NCBI RefSeq assembly: GCF_030397575.1
Contig: NZ_JAPNXS010000002.1
Coordinates: forward strand, 186,001-250,000
Source of the DNA: Psychromonas sp. 14N.309.X.WAT.B.A12
Lineage (GTDB): Bacteria > Pseudomonadota > Gammaproteobacteria > Enterobacterales > Psychromonadaceae
Length of the DNA: 64,000 nt
Reading direction: 5' to 3'
The notes beneath the pieces were generated by a model. That model was not told the origin of the DNA. It saw nothing but the letters and a program-made list of their open reading frames with translations, and did not search any database. A program made the translations under genes and the position numbers. Positions 24,309-33,471 of the stretch are shown one piece after another (position 1 is the stretch's first letter; each line of letters starts with the position of its first letter).

Positions 24309-24638
24309 TTAATGACCGGAGTTATTAGAAAAAACATTCAAAATAACCACACCAATGATAATAAAAGCCATGCCGATAATCGCTGCTAGATCAGGTATCT
24401 GTTTATAAACAAGCGCACCAACAGCAGCGACCAGTACAATACCCATCCCAGCCCAAATGGCATAAGCAATACCAATTGGTACAGTCTTTAAAACAAGAGA
24501 TAAAAAATAGAACGCAATAATATAAGCAATGACACAAACACCGCTGTAAACCCAATGACTAAAACCATCTGACGCTTTTAACGCTAGCGTGCCTATTACC
24601 TCAGATATGATGGCAATAGCTAAATACCAATAACCCAT
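24309..24638 (-). CDS. Small multidrug resistance (EmrE-type) transporter
   Basis: This 109-residue SMR protein has four helices. It starts at the ATG at 24636-24638 (MGYWYLAIAIISEV), with AGGAA just upstream. The membrane glutamate that couples protons and substrate is in ISEVIGTLALK (Glu13). The YAIWAGMG motif in helix 3 places it with EmrE-like drug exporters more than with guanidinium (Gdx) exporters, which usually have a threonine there. Its upstream region is taken up by a MITE-like element starting 20 bp before the ATG. Confidence 0.9.
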   Translation of the reverse strand: MGYWYLAIAIISEVIGTLALKASDGFSHWVYSGVCVIAYIIAFYFLSLVLKTVPIGIAYAIWAGMGIVLVAAVGALVYKQIPDLAAIIGMAFIIIGVVILNVFSNNSGH

Positions 24639-24658
24639 TTGTATTCCTATATTGTGTA

Positions 24659-24870
24659 ATACCAATTGTAATAAATAGCTAAATTTACGTTATAAAAATG
24701 ATTTATTTAAACGCGTAAGTTGAGCCTTTTGAAGATTAACTTCATTAATTGTCTATCAACAATTAACGAAAAGAGACTACTTTTTAGGTGGTTACTTCCT
24801 TTACAAATTTACAACCAAACAATAACTTTTTAATCCACAAAATAGCTCCGTTAATGAGTATGATTGGTAT
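24659..24870. mobile_element. MITE-like palindromic element, copy 1
   Basis: The 212-bp noncoding segment begins ATACCAAT (24659-24666) and ends ATTGGTAT (24863-24870), an exact 8-bp terminal inverted repeat. Its interior is similar in sequence and order to 35862-36079, including TAAAAATGA.TTA.TTTAA, GCGTAA, AGCCTT, ATTAACT.C.TTAAT..TCTATC and AATTAACGAAA. Two divergent copies with related ends suggest a non-autonomous transposable element. No transposase is present here. Confidence 0.55.
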
Positions 24871-24887
24871 AATGACAATGGGTACAA

Positions 24888-25382
24888 CTAACTTCTAATA
24901 AAAGCTTCTATTTTAGGCTTAATGGTTAATGACATGATCACCATAATTGCTAATCCTACTGGTAACGATCCTAAATACCCAGCTAACCAACCTTGATAAA
25001 AGTTACCTAAGTCTGCTAGACCGATATTGTTTATGGCAGTACTACATGACATCACAGCCTCCATGATAACCGCCATTATCGTCCCAGTGATTAAATTTCG
25101 TTGCAATTCACTTAGTAGAGGATATTTTTGATTAATCAGTTTAGTGATGACAGCCATCACTAAAAAACCAATGGGAATAACTAATAAAGAAGACAAAAAT
25201 GAACTAAACCAGTCCATTAAAAAATGCTCTGTATAACCTAAGTTCATATAAGTCATGATGGCGGTTAATGTACCGGTAAAAAAGCCCAATAAGCAAAGTA
25301 TAACAAACACTTTATGGCTTAATGGTGTTTTTGTTGCGGTTAAGCCAGTCTGTTCATTTTGATTTAATAGTTCTAACGGCAT
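24888..25382 (-). CDS. DUF2798 family membrane protein
   Basis: This 164-residue protein has four membrane helices in two similar pairs (about 25-47, 58-81, 92-112, 130-152). The repeated pattern of a helix with small residues followed by SFLSSLLVIPIGFLVM or GYLGSLPVGLAIMVIM is typical of DUF2798. The function is unknown. It is preceded by a striking 16-bp palindrome (25401-25439) that looks like a repressor site, although no regulator gene is adjacent. Confidence 0.8.
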   Translation of the reverse strand: MPLELLNQNEQTGLTATKTPLSHKVFVILCLLGFFTGTLTAIMTYMNLGYTEHFLMDWFSSFLSSLLVIPIGFLVMAVITKLINQKYPLLSELQRNLITGTIMAVIMEAVMSCSTAINNIGLADLGNFYQGWLAGYLGSLPVGLAIMVIMSLTIKPKIEAFIRS

Positions 25383-25400
25383 ATTTTTCCCACTGTTACC

Positions 25401-25456
25401 AAATTAAATATAGTTGACAAAAACAACTATATTTAATTTAGTTGATAAAAGCAACC
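25401..25456 (-). promoter_or_regulatory. Palindromic operator upstream of the DUF2798 gene
   Basis: AAATTAAATATAGTTG (25401-25416) and CAACTATATTTAATTT (25424-25439) are perfect complements around a 7-base centre. A further related copy, TAGTTG-N7-CAACC, follows immediately. TAGTTG-N7-CAACTA looks like a dimeric repressor site, possibly of the MarR type. Confidence 0.6.
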
Positions 25457-25548
25457 TATTTTCTATTTTAAATATGTGTACATAAAAATGAACCTAAAAA
25501 GTAATCTAAACGTATTAATCTGGGTAAAATAAGATAAAGGAATAAATT

Positions 25549-25731
25549 ATGTTTTCTATATTTAAAAAAGACCCATTAAAACAACTCAATAAACAACTTT
25601 CGGCTAAGTTAGAAGAAGCTATGCATGCACAGAGAAATGGTGATATTAAAAGTTACTCGCAGTTAAGCTTTGAAGCACAAGAGATAGATAAGCAGATCGT
25701 AGAGATTGAAGAAAGCTTGAAAGTACAATAA
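25549..25731 (+). CDS. DUF6435 family small protein
   Basis: This 60-residue, highly charged helical protein starts MFSIFKKDPLKQLNKQ and contains AKLEEAMHAQRNGDIKSYSQLSFEA, the typical DUF6435 sequence of marine gammaproteobacteria. It is predicted as a helical hairpin and cytoplasmic. The function is unknown. A good AAAGGA ribosome site precedes the ATG. It is a single gene, convergent with the rhodanese-like gene. Confidence 0.8.
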   Translation: MFSIFKKDPLKQLNKQLSAKLEEAMHAQRNGDIKSYSQLSFEAQEIDKQIVEIEESLKVQ

Positions 25732-25774
25732 ACATTAAAAATAAATACTCACTATTTTTCAAGAGGTTAAATAA

Positions 25775-26104
25775 TTAATTTAACCCTCTTTTCTTTTTTG
25801 CTTCTTCAATACTCCCTTCATTAATTACAAATTCATAGCCCGCTTGTTCTAAAGCAGACAAGGCGATATCAGATCTACCACCTGTTTTATCATAAAGATG
25901 AATTTCTGTGCTTTTATCTGGGTATAATTTTGTCACTTCTCTCACTATATTAGAGTGTGAAATGCGTAGATCACCAGGAATGTTATTACGTAAATTTTCA
26001 GATAAGGTGCGAACATCAATCCACACCGGATCAGCAAAAGCAAAGGAACTCATAATAGAGAAGCACATAAGTAATCCCCCGTAATACATTTGTATTTTTT
26101 TCAT
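25775..26104 (-). CDS. Secreted rhodanese-like protein lacking the catalytic cysteine
   Basis: This 109-residue protein has a signal peptide (cleavage likely after SFAFA, about residue 24) followed by a short rhodanese domain of PspE size: VWIDVRTLSEN at the start and IHLYDKTGGRSDIALSAL at the active-site loop. Rhodaneses have cysteine where this one has Asp in YDKTGGRS, so sulfurtransfer is unlikely. It may bind anions or act structurally in the periplasm. An AGGAG ribosome site precedes the ATG. Confidence 0.8.
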   Translation of the reverse strand: MKKIQMYYGGLLMCFSIMSSFAFADPVWIDVRTLSENLRNNIPGDLRISHSNIVREVTKLYPDKSTEIHLYDKTGGRSDIALSALEQAGYEFVINEGSIEEAKKKRGLN

Positions 26105-26169
26105 AATTCTCCTGATTCTATTGACGCTAACGCTATGCTTAATTTACTAGAAGGCTGAATAATTAAATA

Positions 26170-27486
26170 TTAAGTAAGTAGCTCTGATATTGGATATACC
26201 GCTGAATTAACACGAGTAATGTAGTGATACTCAGCAATAGGTGAAATACCAATAATAGCACGTCGTAACATATCTAAAGCAATAGCTGCGCTAATATCTC
26301 GAATATAAGTACGGCTGCGTTGTGACGAAAGGCGAATAGTTTGACAATAAACTTGGTTGTCGTCTTTAACAGCAATTACCACCGTACCGACTGGGTTTTG
26401 CTCTGTTCCACCACTTGGTCCAGCAATACCTGTTGTTGCAAGTGCAAAATCGGTTGTGTCTATTCTAGTATTAGCAGTGGCCACACCAGCTGCCATCTGT
26501 GCTGCACACAATAAGGAAACTTCAGTGTTTTGTTCAATACACTGTTCAGTGACTTTCAATAATGACATTTTGGCTTCGTTACAGTAACTCACAACACCTT
26601 GCTGAAGATAATGAGAGCTTCCGGGAAAGGCGACTAACTGGTTACAAATATCACCACCTGTTAAAGATTCAGCTATTGCCAAGGTACTTTCTTTAGCGAG
26701 TAATAATTGGTGAACCTCTGCAGCAAGTGTATCTTGATTACGTGCAACAACTGCATCTCCTAACTCAGTCAGAGCTTGCTCAATAGCCATCGTTTGCTGT
26801 GCTTGTGGCACATCGCGGGCGATTAATTTTAATTCTAAGTAAGGCATATAGGCTCTGTAACCAAGAGTAATGCCAGCTGGCCATGACAATTTCTCTAACC
26901 GTTCAGCCATTGTTGACTCACCAATTCCAATACTCAATAACTTAGTGACTTCTACTTTACTTTGTAGCCCTGCTTCAGCTTTTACAAAAGGAATAAATTG
27001 CTCTAATACCATCTTTTTATATTCATGAGGTACACCAGGGGTAAAAAATAACCATGCGCGGTTTAATTTCACTCGAAATCCACAAGCACTCCCAACTGGG
27101 TTATCAACTAATACGGCTCCTTCTGGTAACCAAGCTTGTTTCAGGTTACTTGCCGTTAAGGTAATACCACGTTCAGCTCCCCAAAGAGTTAATTGATCTA
27201 ACCATTGTTGATTTTCAACCAATGCAACGCCCATCGCATCTGCCATCGCTTGTGCAGAAAGATCGTCAGCTGTCGGCCCCAGGCCACCATTCACTAAAAT
27301 GATATCGGCTTGCATGCTACGTTCTTGGAAAACGTCTACTAAATCCTCTAATCGGTCACCAACAGTGGTGCGACGATGCATTTCAAAGCCATGATTCATC
27401 AATTGATTACCCAACCATGCCGCATTGGTATCAACGATTTGACCTGCTAATACTTCTTCGCCTGTACATATCATTTCTAATTTCAT
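26170..27486 (-). CDS. cinA: CinA-like nicotinamide-nucleotide amidohydrolase / ADP-ribose pyrophosphatase
   Basis: This 438-residue two-domain CinA has an N-terminal COG1058/MoCF-like domain (about 1-170; MICTGEEVLAGQIVDTNAAWLG, VNGGLGPTADDLS) and a C-terminal PncC amidase domain (about 255-410; LAIAESLTGG, VVSYCNEAKMSLLKV, ATTGIAGPSGGTEQNPVGTV). The full-length form recycles NMN and hydrolyses ADP-ribose in NAD salvage. About 30 extra residues follow the usual C-terminus. It is a single gene with a GAGG ribosome site. Confidence 0.88.
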   Translation of the reverse strand: MKLEMICTGEEVLAGQIVDTNAAWLGNQLMNHGFEMHRRTTVGDRLEDLVDVFQERSMQADIILVNGGLGPTADDLSAQAMADAMGVALVENQQWLDQLTLWGAERGITLTASNLKQAWLPEGAVLVDNPVGSACGFRVKLNRAWLFFTPGVPHEYKKMVLEQFIPFVKAEAGLQSKVEVTKLLSIGIGESTMAERLEKLSWPAGITLGYRAYMPYLELKLIARDVPQAQQTMAIEQALTELGDAVVARNQDTLAAEVHQLLLAKESTLAIAESLTGGDICNQLVAFPGSSHYLQQGVVSYCNEAKMSLLKVTEQCIEQNTEVSLLCAAQMAAGVATANTRIDTTDFALATTGIAGPSGGTEQNPVGTVVIAVKDDNQVYCQTIRLSSQRSRTYIRDISAAIALDMLRRAIIGISPIAEYHYITRVNSAVYPISELLT

Positions 27487-27681
27487 CGATGCCTCTTCGC
27501 ATATTATTAATAACTGATTATAGTTAATTAAGAGTACTACAAATACATTATATTAATCACACAGTTAATAAGATTTTTATTAACTTAATTTGTAATCTTT
27601 ACTGGCCACTCTAGCTGAAGTGATAACTTTATTAATTATTAAAATGGTATTAGCATATTAATGGCTTATACCAATCAACAT

Positions 27682-27714
27682 TATCCACTTTTTTATTGTC
27701 TAAAAAAGTGGATA
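27682..27714. promoter_or_regulatory. 14-bp palindrome in the cinA / RND intergenic region
   Basis: TATCCACTTTTTTA (27682-27695) and TAAAAAAGTGGATA (27701-27714) are perfect complements around TTGTC. It lies about 80 bp upstream of the RND adaptor gene, between divergent genes, so it cannot be an ordinary terminator for either. It may be an operator or part of a small palindromic repeat. Confidence 0.45.
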
Positions 27715-27794
27715 GCCCATCATCTTAACTCTGCCTTAACTTCTTTTATGGGATAGTTATGATCCATTGTTTTATTTTACACCGAGGTTGACCT

Positions 27795-28979
27795 ATGACT
27801 TTTGCTAACGCAATTAAATACCCTTTACTGTTGAGTCTTTCCTTAAGTCTATTAGGCTGTGGAGATCAAACACCGTCAAATCAAAAAGCGGCAGCAGAAA
27901 TTCATGTTGATACATTAACCGTAGATTATATTAATTTACGGTTAAGTAGTGAATTACCGGGTCGGGTGACTGCGTTTAAAGAAGCTGAAGTAAGACCTCA
28001 AATCACCGGTATTGTAAAAAGTCGTTTGTATGAAGAAGGTAGCTCAGTTGAAGAAGGCGATACGTTATTCTTAATCGATCCAACCACTTACCAATCAACA
28101 GTTAACAGTGCAAGTGCTGAACTGAAAAAAGCACAAAGTAGTGAACGTAATGCAAAAAAAGAGCTAGACCGTTACGCAGAACTATTAAAGAAAAAGCTGA
28201 GTAGCCAACAACTTTATGACCAAGCTGAAGCAACATACCTTGAAGCAAAAGCAGAAACAGCCATTAGTCAAGCCGCATTAGATTATGCCAACATAGAACT
28301 TTCATATACTAAGATTAAAGCGCCTATTTCAGGCCAAGCTGGCTTCTCTAATGTTTCTGAAGGCTCTTTATTAACCTCAGGCCAAACAGATTACCTTACT
28401 AGTATCATTCAAACAGACAATGTATACGTAGATATGCAACAGTCCGCTGTAAATCTATATAAATTAAAGCGACAATTTAAAGGCGTACCGACAACAAAAC
28501 CAGTAGTACCCGTAACGTTAACTTTAGAAGATGGCACAACTTACGAGCAACAAGGTACCTTGGGTTTTGTTGATACACAGGTAGAAGGTTCAACCGGTAC
28601 TGTGACATTAAGAGCGGTATTCCCTAACCCTGATGGTGAATTGTTAGCAGGTATGTATGTTCGAGCACATATCGCTTACCCAGAAGCACGAGATTACCTA
28701 GTAGTACCGCAAAATGCAGTCGTAAGAAGTCAATCAGGCGCACCTTCTGTTTATATCGTGAATGAAGACAATGTTGTTGAGAAGAAAAACTTGGAACTCA
28801 GTAATGAAATAGGCAATAACTGGGTGGTTGAAAAAGGCCTAGAAGCAGGTGACCGTATTATTACCAACAACCTGACTAACATAAAAAGTAAAGTCACTGT
28901 TGTCGTTGATAGTAACACCACCAGTGCCGAAACAGCGGTAAGTACTATTTTCTCACCAGCAACAGATACAGCGGAATAG
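27795..28979 (+). CDS. RND efflux periplasmic adaptor (AcrA-type lipoprotein)
   Basis: This 394-residue membrane fusion protein has a lipoprotein signal with lipobox LLGC (acylated Cys about residue 22), a barrel-sandwich half (ELPGRVTAFKEAEVRPQITGIV), a coiled-coil hairpin (about 100-170), the second lipoyl half (YTKIKAPISGQAG) and a C-terminal beta-barrel. It links an inner-membrane RND pump to an outer-membrane channel. It is followed 9 bp later by the pump gene. No outer-membrane factor gene is adjacent, so a TolC from elsewhere is needed. Confidence 0.93.
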   Translation: MTFANAIKYPLLLSLSLSLLGCGDQTPSNQKAAAEIHVDTLTVDYINLRLSSELPGRVTAFKEAEVRPQITGIVKSRLYEEGSSVEEGDTLFLIDPTTYQSTVNSASAELKKAQSSERNAKKELDRYAELLKKKLSSQQLYDQAEATYLEAKAETAISQAALDYANIELSYTKIKAPISGQAGFSNVSEGSLLTSGQTDYLTSIIQTDNVYVDMQQSAVNLYKLKRQFKGVPTTKPVVPVTLTLEDGTTYEQQGTLGFVDTQVEGSTGTVTLRAVFPNPDGELLAGMYVRAHIAYPEARDYLVVPQNAVVRSQSGAPSVYIVNEDNVVEKKNLELSNEIGNNWVVEKGLEAGDRIITNNLTNIKSKVTVVVDSNTTSAETAVSTIFSPATDTAE

Positions 28980-28988
28980 GAACTGAGT

Positions 28989-31900
28989 ATGTCTAATTTT
29001 TTCATTCATAGACCCATTTTTGCGTGGGCGATGACCATAGTGGTATTAATTGCAGGCATCGCCTCAATTTTAAATTTACCAATTGCACAATACCCAACTA
29101 TTGCACCACCCTCAGTTGAAATTAAAGCCACTTATACTGGAGCATCAGCAAAAACCATTGAAGACAGTGTGACTCAAGTTATTGAGCAGAGCATGACTGG
29201 GATTGATAACTTGCTGTATATGTCTTCAACCAGTGACTCTTCTGGTAGCGCATCAATTAATTTGACCTTTAGTACAGAAACAGATCCTGATATTGCACAA
29301 GTACAGGTACAAAACAGCTTACAACAAGCAACTAGCCGCTTACCTACCGCCGTTCAAAATGCAGGTACAACCGTCACTAAAAGTACTTCAGGCTTTATGT
29401 CTGTAACCGCGCTTTATTCTCCTGATGGTTCAATGAATGCCGGGGATATCCAAGATTATGCTAACTCAAGCATCAAAGATATTGTTAGCCGTGTAAGTGG
29501 TGTAGGTAGTGTGACCATTTTTGGTCCCTCTTATGCGATGCGTATATGGCTAGACCCTGCCAAATTATATAGCTACAACTTAACACCTGTTGATGTATCA
29601 GATGCGGTTTCTGTGCAAAATAGCCAAGTAACGGTAGGACAAATTGGTGGCACGCCATCCACTAACTCACAAATGATTAATGCCACTATTACCGCACAAA
29701 GTTTATTAACAACGGTTGATGAATTTAAAGAGATTTTACTAAAAGTAAACGAAGATGGCTCTAAGGTCCGCTTAAAAGATGTAGCAAGAGTAGAGTTGGG
29801 TAGTAAGAGTTCAAGTGTAGTTCCTGTATTCAATGGATATGCAACTTCAGGTATTGCTATCACACTTGCTTCAGGCGCTAATTCTCTTGATACACAAAAC
29901 GCAGTAGATGAAAAATTAGCAGAGTTATCTAAATCATTCCCAGAAGGTTTAGCGTTAAAAAAAGCAACAGATAATAACAAATTTATCCGCTTATCCATTG
30001 AAGAAGTCGTTAAAACCTTAGGTGAAGCTATCATTTTGGTTTTCTTTGTAATGCTACTTTTCTTACAAAACTTTCGAGCAACCTTAATTCCTACTATTGC
30101 CGTACCCGTTGTATTACTAGGTACTATCACTATTATGTCACTGTTAGGTTTCTCCATTAATACCCTAACAATGTTTGGTATGGTATTAGCCATTGGCCTA
30201 TTGGTAGATGATGCAATCGTAGTGGTAGAGAATGTTGAGCGTATAATGCATGAAGATAAACTCTCACCGCTAGAAGCAACTAAAAAATCGATGGGGCAGA
30301 TCACTAGTGCCTTGATTGGTATTACCATGGTATTGACGGTTGTATTTATCCCAATGGCCTTTATGTCAGGTTCAACAGGGGTTATCTATAAACAATTCTC
30401 AATTACTATTGTAACTGCAATGGTGTTATCAGTAATCGTAGCCTTAACCTTAACACCAGTACTTTGTTCAACATTATTAAAACCGGTAGACAAAACTAAA
30501 TCATCAAAAGTATTTACCTATTTTAATCTAGGCTTTGATCGTTTGTTAAAAGGTTATCACGGTTCAATTGGACGCGTATTAGCTCGCCCTGCCCGCTTTG
30601 TCATTATTTACGTGGCTTTATTTGCTGGTGCTGGCTACTTGTTTAACAGTATTCCAAGTTCATTTTTACCCAGTGAAGACCAAGGTGATTTTAATGTGAT
30701 GGTGCAATTGCCGACGGGTGCAACCATCAAACAAACGGCTGAAGTTATGGACGATGTGAGAAACTATTTCCAAGAAAATGAAGAAGATACCGTTAGCACC
30801 ATATTTACTGTCTCTGGCTTTAACTTTGCTGGTTCAGGGCAAAATGCTGGTATGGCGTTTGTAGGTTTGAAAGATTGGTCTCAAAGAACCACAGATGAAA
30901 CCAATGTAAATGCTATTATTCAACGCAGTATGGCCTATTTTTCGTCTTATAAAAAAGCCTCGATTGTTGCCTTTAATTCTCCTGCTATCCGTGAATTGGG
31001 CACATCAACAGGTTTTGATTTCTTCCTTGAAGATATAGGTGGTGTCGGTCATAGCAAGTTAGTCGAGTTACGCGATCAACTATTAGCTAAAATGGCAGAG
31101 AGTCCTGTATTACAAAGAACGCGATCCAATGGTTTAGAAGATAATGCACAGTTCTACCTAGATATCGATTATGAAAAAGCCAAAGTTTACGGCCTTAGCA
31201 TTAGCGATATTAATGATACTTTATCAATTGCTTGGGGTTCATCCTATGTTAATGACTTTATTGATAAAGGTCGTTCTAAGACCGTATATATTCAAGCAGA
31301 TGCGCCATACCGTATGAGTCCAGAAGATTTAGATCACTGGTATGTACGTAATAGCCAAGATCAAATGGTACCATTTTCTGCCTTTACCTCTTCCCATTGG
31401 GGCGTAGGATCACCGCAATTATCGCGATATAACGGTAATTCGGCATTAGAGATTCTAGGTGAAGCGGCAACGGGTTACAGTACAGGTGATGCTATGGCTG
31501 AAGTTAATAAATTAGCGGCTGAAGTTTCTAGCGATGTACAGGTGAGCTGGACAGGTACCTCATACCAAGAGATACAAGCCGGTAACCAAGCACCTATTCT
31601 ATACGCAATTTCAATCTTGATGGTTTTCCTCTGCTTAGCTGCTTTATATGAAAGCTGGAGCATTCCCTTAGCAATTATTTTAGTTGTACCATTAGGCGTA
31701 TTAGGAGCATTAACAGCTATTCTACTTCGTGGCTTTGAAAATGATGTTTACTTCCAGGTTGGTTTATTAACCACTGTCGGTTTAACCGCGAAGAACGCAA
31801 TTTTAATAGTAGAGTTTGCCAAAGAACAATACGACAGAGGCGTTGATCTGGTTTCCGCAACAGTACATGCTTGTGAAATGCGTTTACGCCCTATTATTAT

Positions 31901-32102
31901 GACCTCTCTAGCCTTCGTATTAGGGGTATTACCACTAGTTGTGAGCACTGGAGCAGGTGCTAACGCTCGAAACGCACTGGGTACGTCAGTAATGGGCGGT
32001 ATGATTGCGGCGACTTGTCTAGTAATGTACTTTGCACCACTGTTCTTTGTGATGATAGTAAAACTATTTAAGACCAAGCCTAAACCGAAAATGGTAGATT
32101 AA
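28989..32102 (+). CDS. RND family multidrug efflux pump (AcrB/HAE1 type)
   Basis: This 1037-residue pump has 12 membrane helices and two large periplasmic loops. It begins MSNFFIHRPIFAWAMTIVVLIAG. The proton relay aspartates are in helix 4 (VLAIGLLVDDAIVVVENVERIM), and the repeat in helices 10-11 reads VGLTAKNAILIVEFA. It belongs to the hydrophobe/amphiphile exporters and should export drugs, dyes or detergents together with the adaptor upstream. No repressor is next to it. A terminator follows. Confidence 0.95.
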   Translation: MSNFFIHRPIFAWAMTIVVLIAGIASILNLPIAQYPTIAPPSVEIKATYTGASAKTIEDSVTQVIEQSMTGIDNLLYMSSTSDSSGSASINLTFSTETDPDIAQVQVQNSLQQATSRLPTAVQNAGTTVTKSTSGFMSVTALYSPDGSMNAGDIQDYANSSIKDIVSRVSGVGSVTIFGPSYAMRIWLDPAKLYSYNLTPVDVSDAVSVQNSQVTVGQIGGTPSTNSQMINATITAQSLLTTVDEFKEILLKVNEDGSKVRLKDVARVELGSKSSSVVPVFNGYATSGIAITLASGANSLDTQNAVDEKLAELSKSFPEGLALKKATDNNKFIRLSIEEVVKTLGEAIILVFFVMLLFLQNFRATLIPTIAVPVVLLGTITIMSLLGFSINTLTMFGMVLAIGLLVDDAIVVVENVERIMHEDKLSPLEATKKSMGQITSALIGITMVLTVVFIPMAFMSGSTGVIYKQFSITIVTAMVLSVIVALTLTPVLCSTLLKPVDKTKSSKVFTYFNLGFDRLLKGYHGSIGRVLARPARFVIIYVALFAGAGYLFNSIPSSFLPSEDQGDFNVMVQLPTGATIKQTAEVMDDVRNYFQENEEDTVSTIFTVSGFNFAGSGQNAGMAFVGLKDWSQRTTDETNVNAIIQRSMAYFSSYKKASIVAFNSPAIRELGTSTGFDFFLEDIGGVGHSKLVELRDQLLAKMAESPVLQRTRSNGLEDNAQFYLDIDYEKAKVYGLSISDINDTLSIAWGSSYVNDFIDKGRSKTVYIQADAPYRMSPEDLDHWYVRNSQDQMVPFSAFTSSHWGVGSPQLSRYNGNSALEILGEAATGYSTGDAMAEVNKLAAEVSSDVQVSWTGTSYQEIQAGNQAPILYAISILMVFLCLAALYESWSIPLAIILVVPLGVLGALTAILLRGFENDVYFQVGLLTTVGLTAKNAILIVEFAKEQYDRGVDLVSATVHACEMRLRPIIMTSLAFVLGVLPLVVSTGAGANARNALGTSVMGGMIAATCLVMYFAPLFFVMIVKLFKTKPKPKMVD

Positions 32103-32114
32103 ACAGCATCATTG

Positions 32115-32144
32115 AAAAGAGCGGCATTAGCCGCTCTTTTTGTT
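32115..32144 (+). terminator. Bidirectional terminator after the RND pump
   Basis: AAAAGAGCGGC, loop ATTA, GCCGCTCTTTTT: a strong GC stem with T-runs in both orientations, between the convergent RND pump and old yellow enzyme genes. Confidence 0.9.
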
Positions 32145-32166
32145 TCTACTAAATTAAATGATTTAC

Positions 32167-33240
32167 TTATGCCATAAATGGGTAATCAGTATAACCTTCT
32201 GCACCTGACGTATAAAAAGTATGTTGCTCAGGAGTATTTAATTCAGCTCCTTGTTTGATACGCTCTACAAAGTCTGGATTAGCTAGAATACTAGTGCCAA
32301 ACGCAATACTGTCAGCTTGATTATTATTAGTTACCTCAATTGCTTCCTTGGCATCATATCCCATATTAACCATTAGATGACCTTGGTATGCTTGTCTAGC
32401 CACGGGAATAACATCCGCTTCTTGTAAACCAAAAAAGTCTGCTCGCATCACGTGTAAGTAAGCTAATTGATATTGATTAAGTGTAGTCGCAAGATAAGTT
32501 AACCAAGCAAGAGGGTCACTATCTTTCATGCTATTAAAGCTATTTAAAGGTGATAAACGCACACCTACTCGCCCACTCCCTATTACTTCAGAAACCGCTT
32601 CAATCACTTCTCTTAAGAATCGTGAACGGTTTTCAAAAGAGCCGCCATATTGGTCAGTTCGTTTATTTGCGCTATCGCGTAAGAACTGATCAATTAAATA
32701 GCCGTTTGCAGCATGAATTTCTACACCATCAAAGCCAGCTTCTTTCGCATTCACGGCTGCTTGACGGAAATCAGCAACAATAGCTTGAATCTCTTCAACC
32801 GTCAATTCACGTGGCACAGTGTATGGCTTTTTACCTTCAGGTGTATGTGTTTCATCTTCAATAGCAATTGCACTCGGCGCAACAGCTTCTTTGCCACCAT
32901 TAAGCAATGGATGAGCCGCACGCCCTGCATGCCAGATTTGCATAAAGATACGACCACCGGCTTTATGTACCGCTTCAGTTGTTAACTTCCAGCCTTCGAT
33001 TTGTTGTTGTGAATAAATGCCAGGATCATCACCAAATGAAGATGTTCCTTCACTGACCATAGTACACTCTGTAATAAGTAAACCAGTACTTGCACGTTGG
33101 GCGTAGTATTCAGCCATTAGTGCATTTGGTTGGTGATTAGGAGCACGAGTACGCGTTAATGGCGCCATTACAATACGATTCGCTAATTCAACATCACCCA
33201 CAGAGACAGCTTGAAACAATTTATTTTCAGCTAAAGTCAT
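32167..33240 (-). CDS. nemA: Old yellow enzyme family alkene reductase
   Basis: This 357-residue FMN-dependent enzyme has a TIM barrel with the signatures VMAPLTRTRA (FMN binding), QIWHAGRAAHP, FDGVEIHAANGYLIDQFLRDSANKRTD (substrate histidine/asparagine and active tyrosine region) and GGSFENRSRFL. It closely resembles NemA, which reduces activated alkenes, N-ethylmaleimide and nitro compounds with NADPH. I chose the ATG at 33240, after AGGAG, and not the TTG just before it. No NemR gene is adjacent. Confidence 0.92.
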   Translation of the reverse strand: MTLAENKLFQAVSVGDVELANRIVMAPLTRTRAPNHQPNALMAEYYAQRASTGLLITECTMVSEGTSSFGDDPGIYSQQQIEGWKLTTEAVHKAGGRIFMQIWHAGRAAHPLLNGGKEAVAPSAIAIEDETHTPEGKKPYTVPRELTVEEIQAIVADFRQAAVNAKEAGFDGVEIHAANGYLIDQFLRDSANKRTDQYGGSFENRSRFLREVIEAVSEVIGSGRVGVRLSPLNSFNSMKDSDPLAWLTYLATTLNQYQLAYLHVMRADFFGLQEADVIPVARQAYQGHLMVNMGYDAKEAIEVTNNNQADSIAFGTSILANPDFVERIKQGAELNTPEQHTFYTSGAEGYTDYPFMA

Positions 33241-33471
33241 CAATAACTCCTAATTTTTAACAATATACAGCGCCGGCTAGCGCTGCTTCAATAAGTTTGT
33301 ACGGCTATAGTAAAGTCATCTCTAGTGAACAACAATATGGATAAATGAAATTGACTATTGCTCATATAGCAACAATGGTCGTGCCTCAATGCAACATTTA
33401 AGATGGTTAGTTCTAACGGTTAAACATTAAAGCACTCTTTTAAAAACAAGCCAGAGAGTAAAAGTGTTCAC

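Noticed and set aside
29573-30328. 251-codon antisense frame inside the RND pump gene
   Set aside because: Ser/Thr/Ile-rich shadow of a strongly conserved pump gene, with no ribosome site and no recognisable domain.
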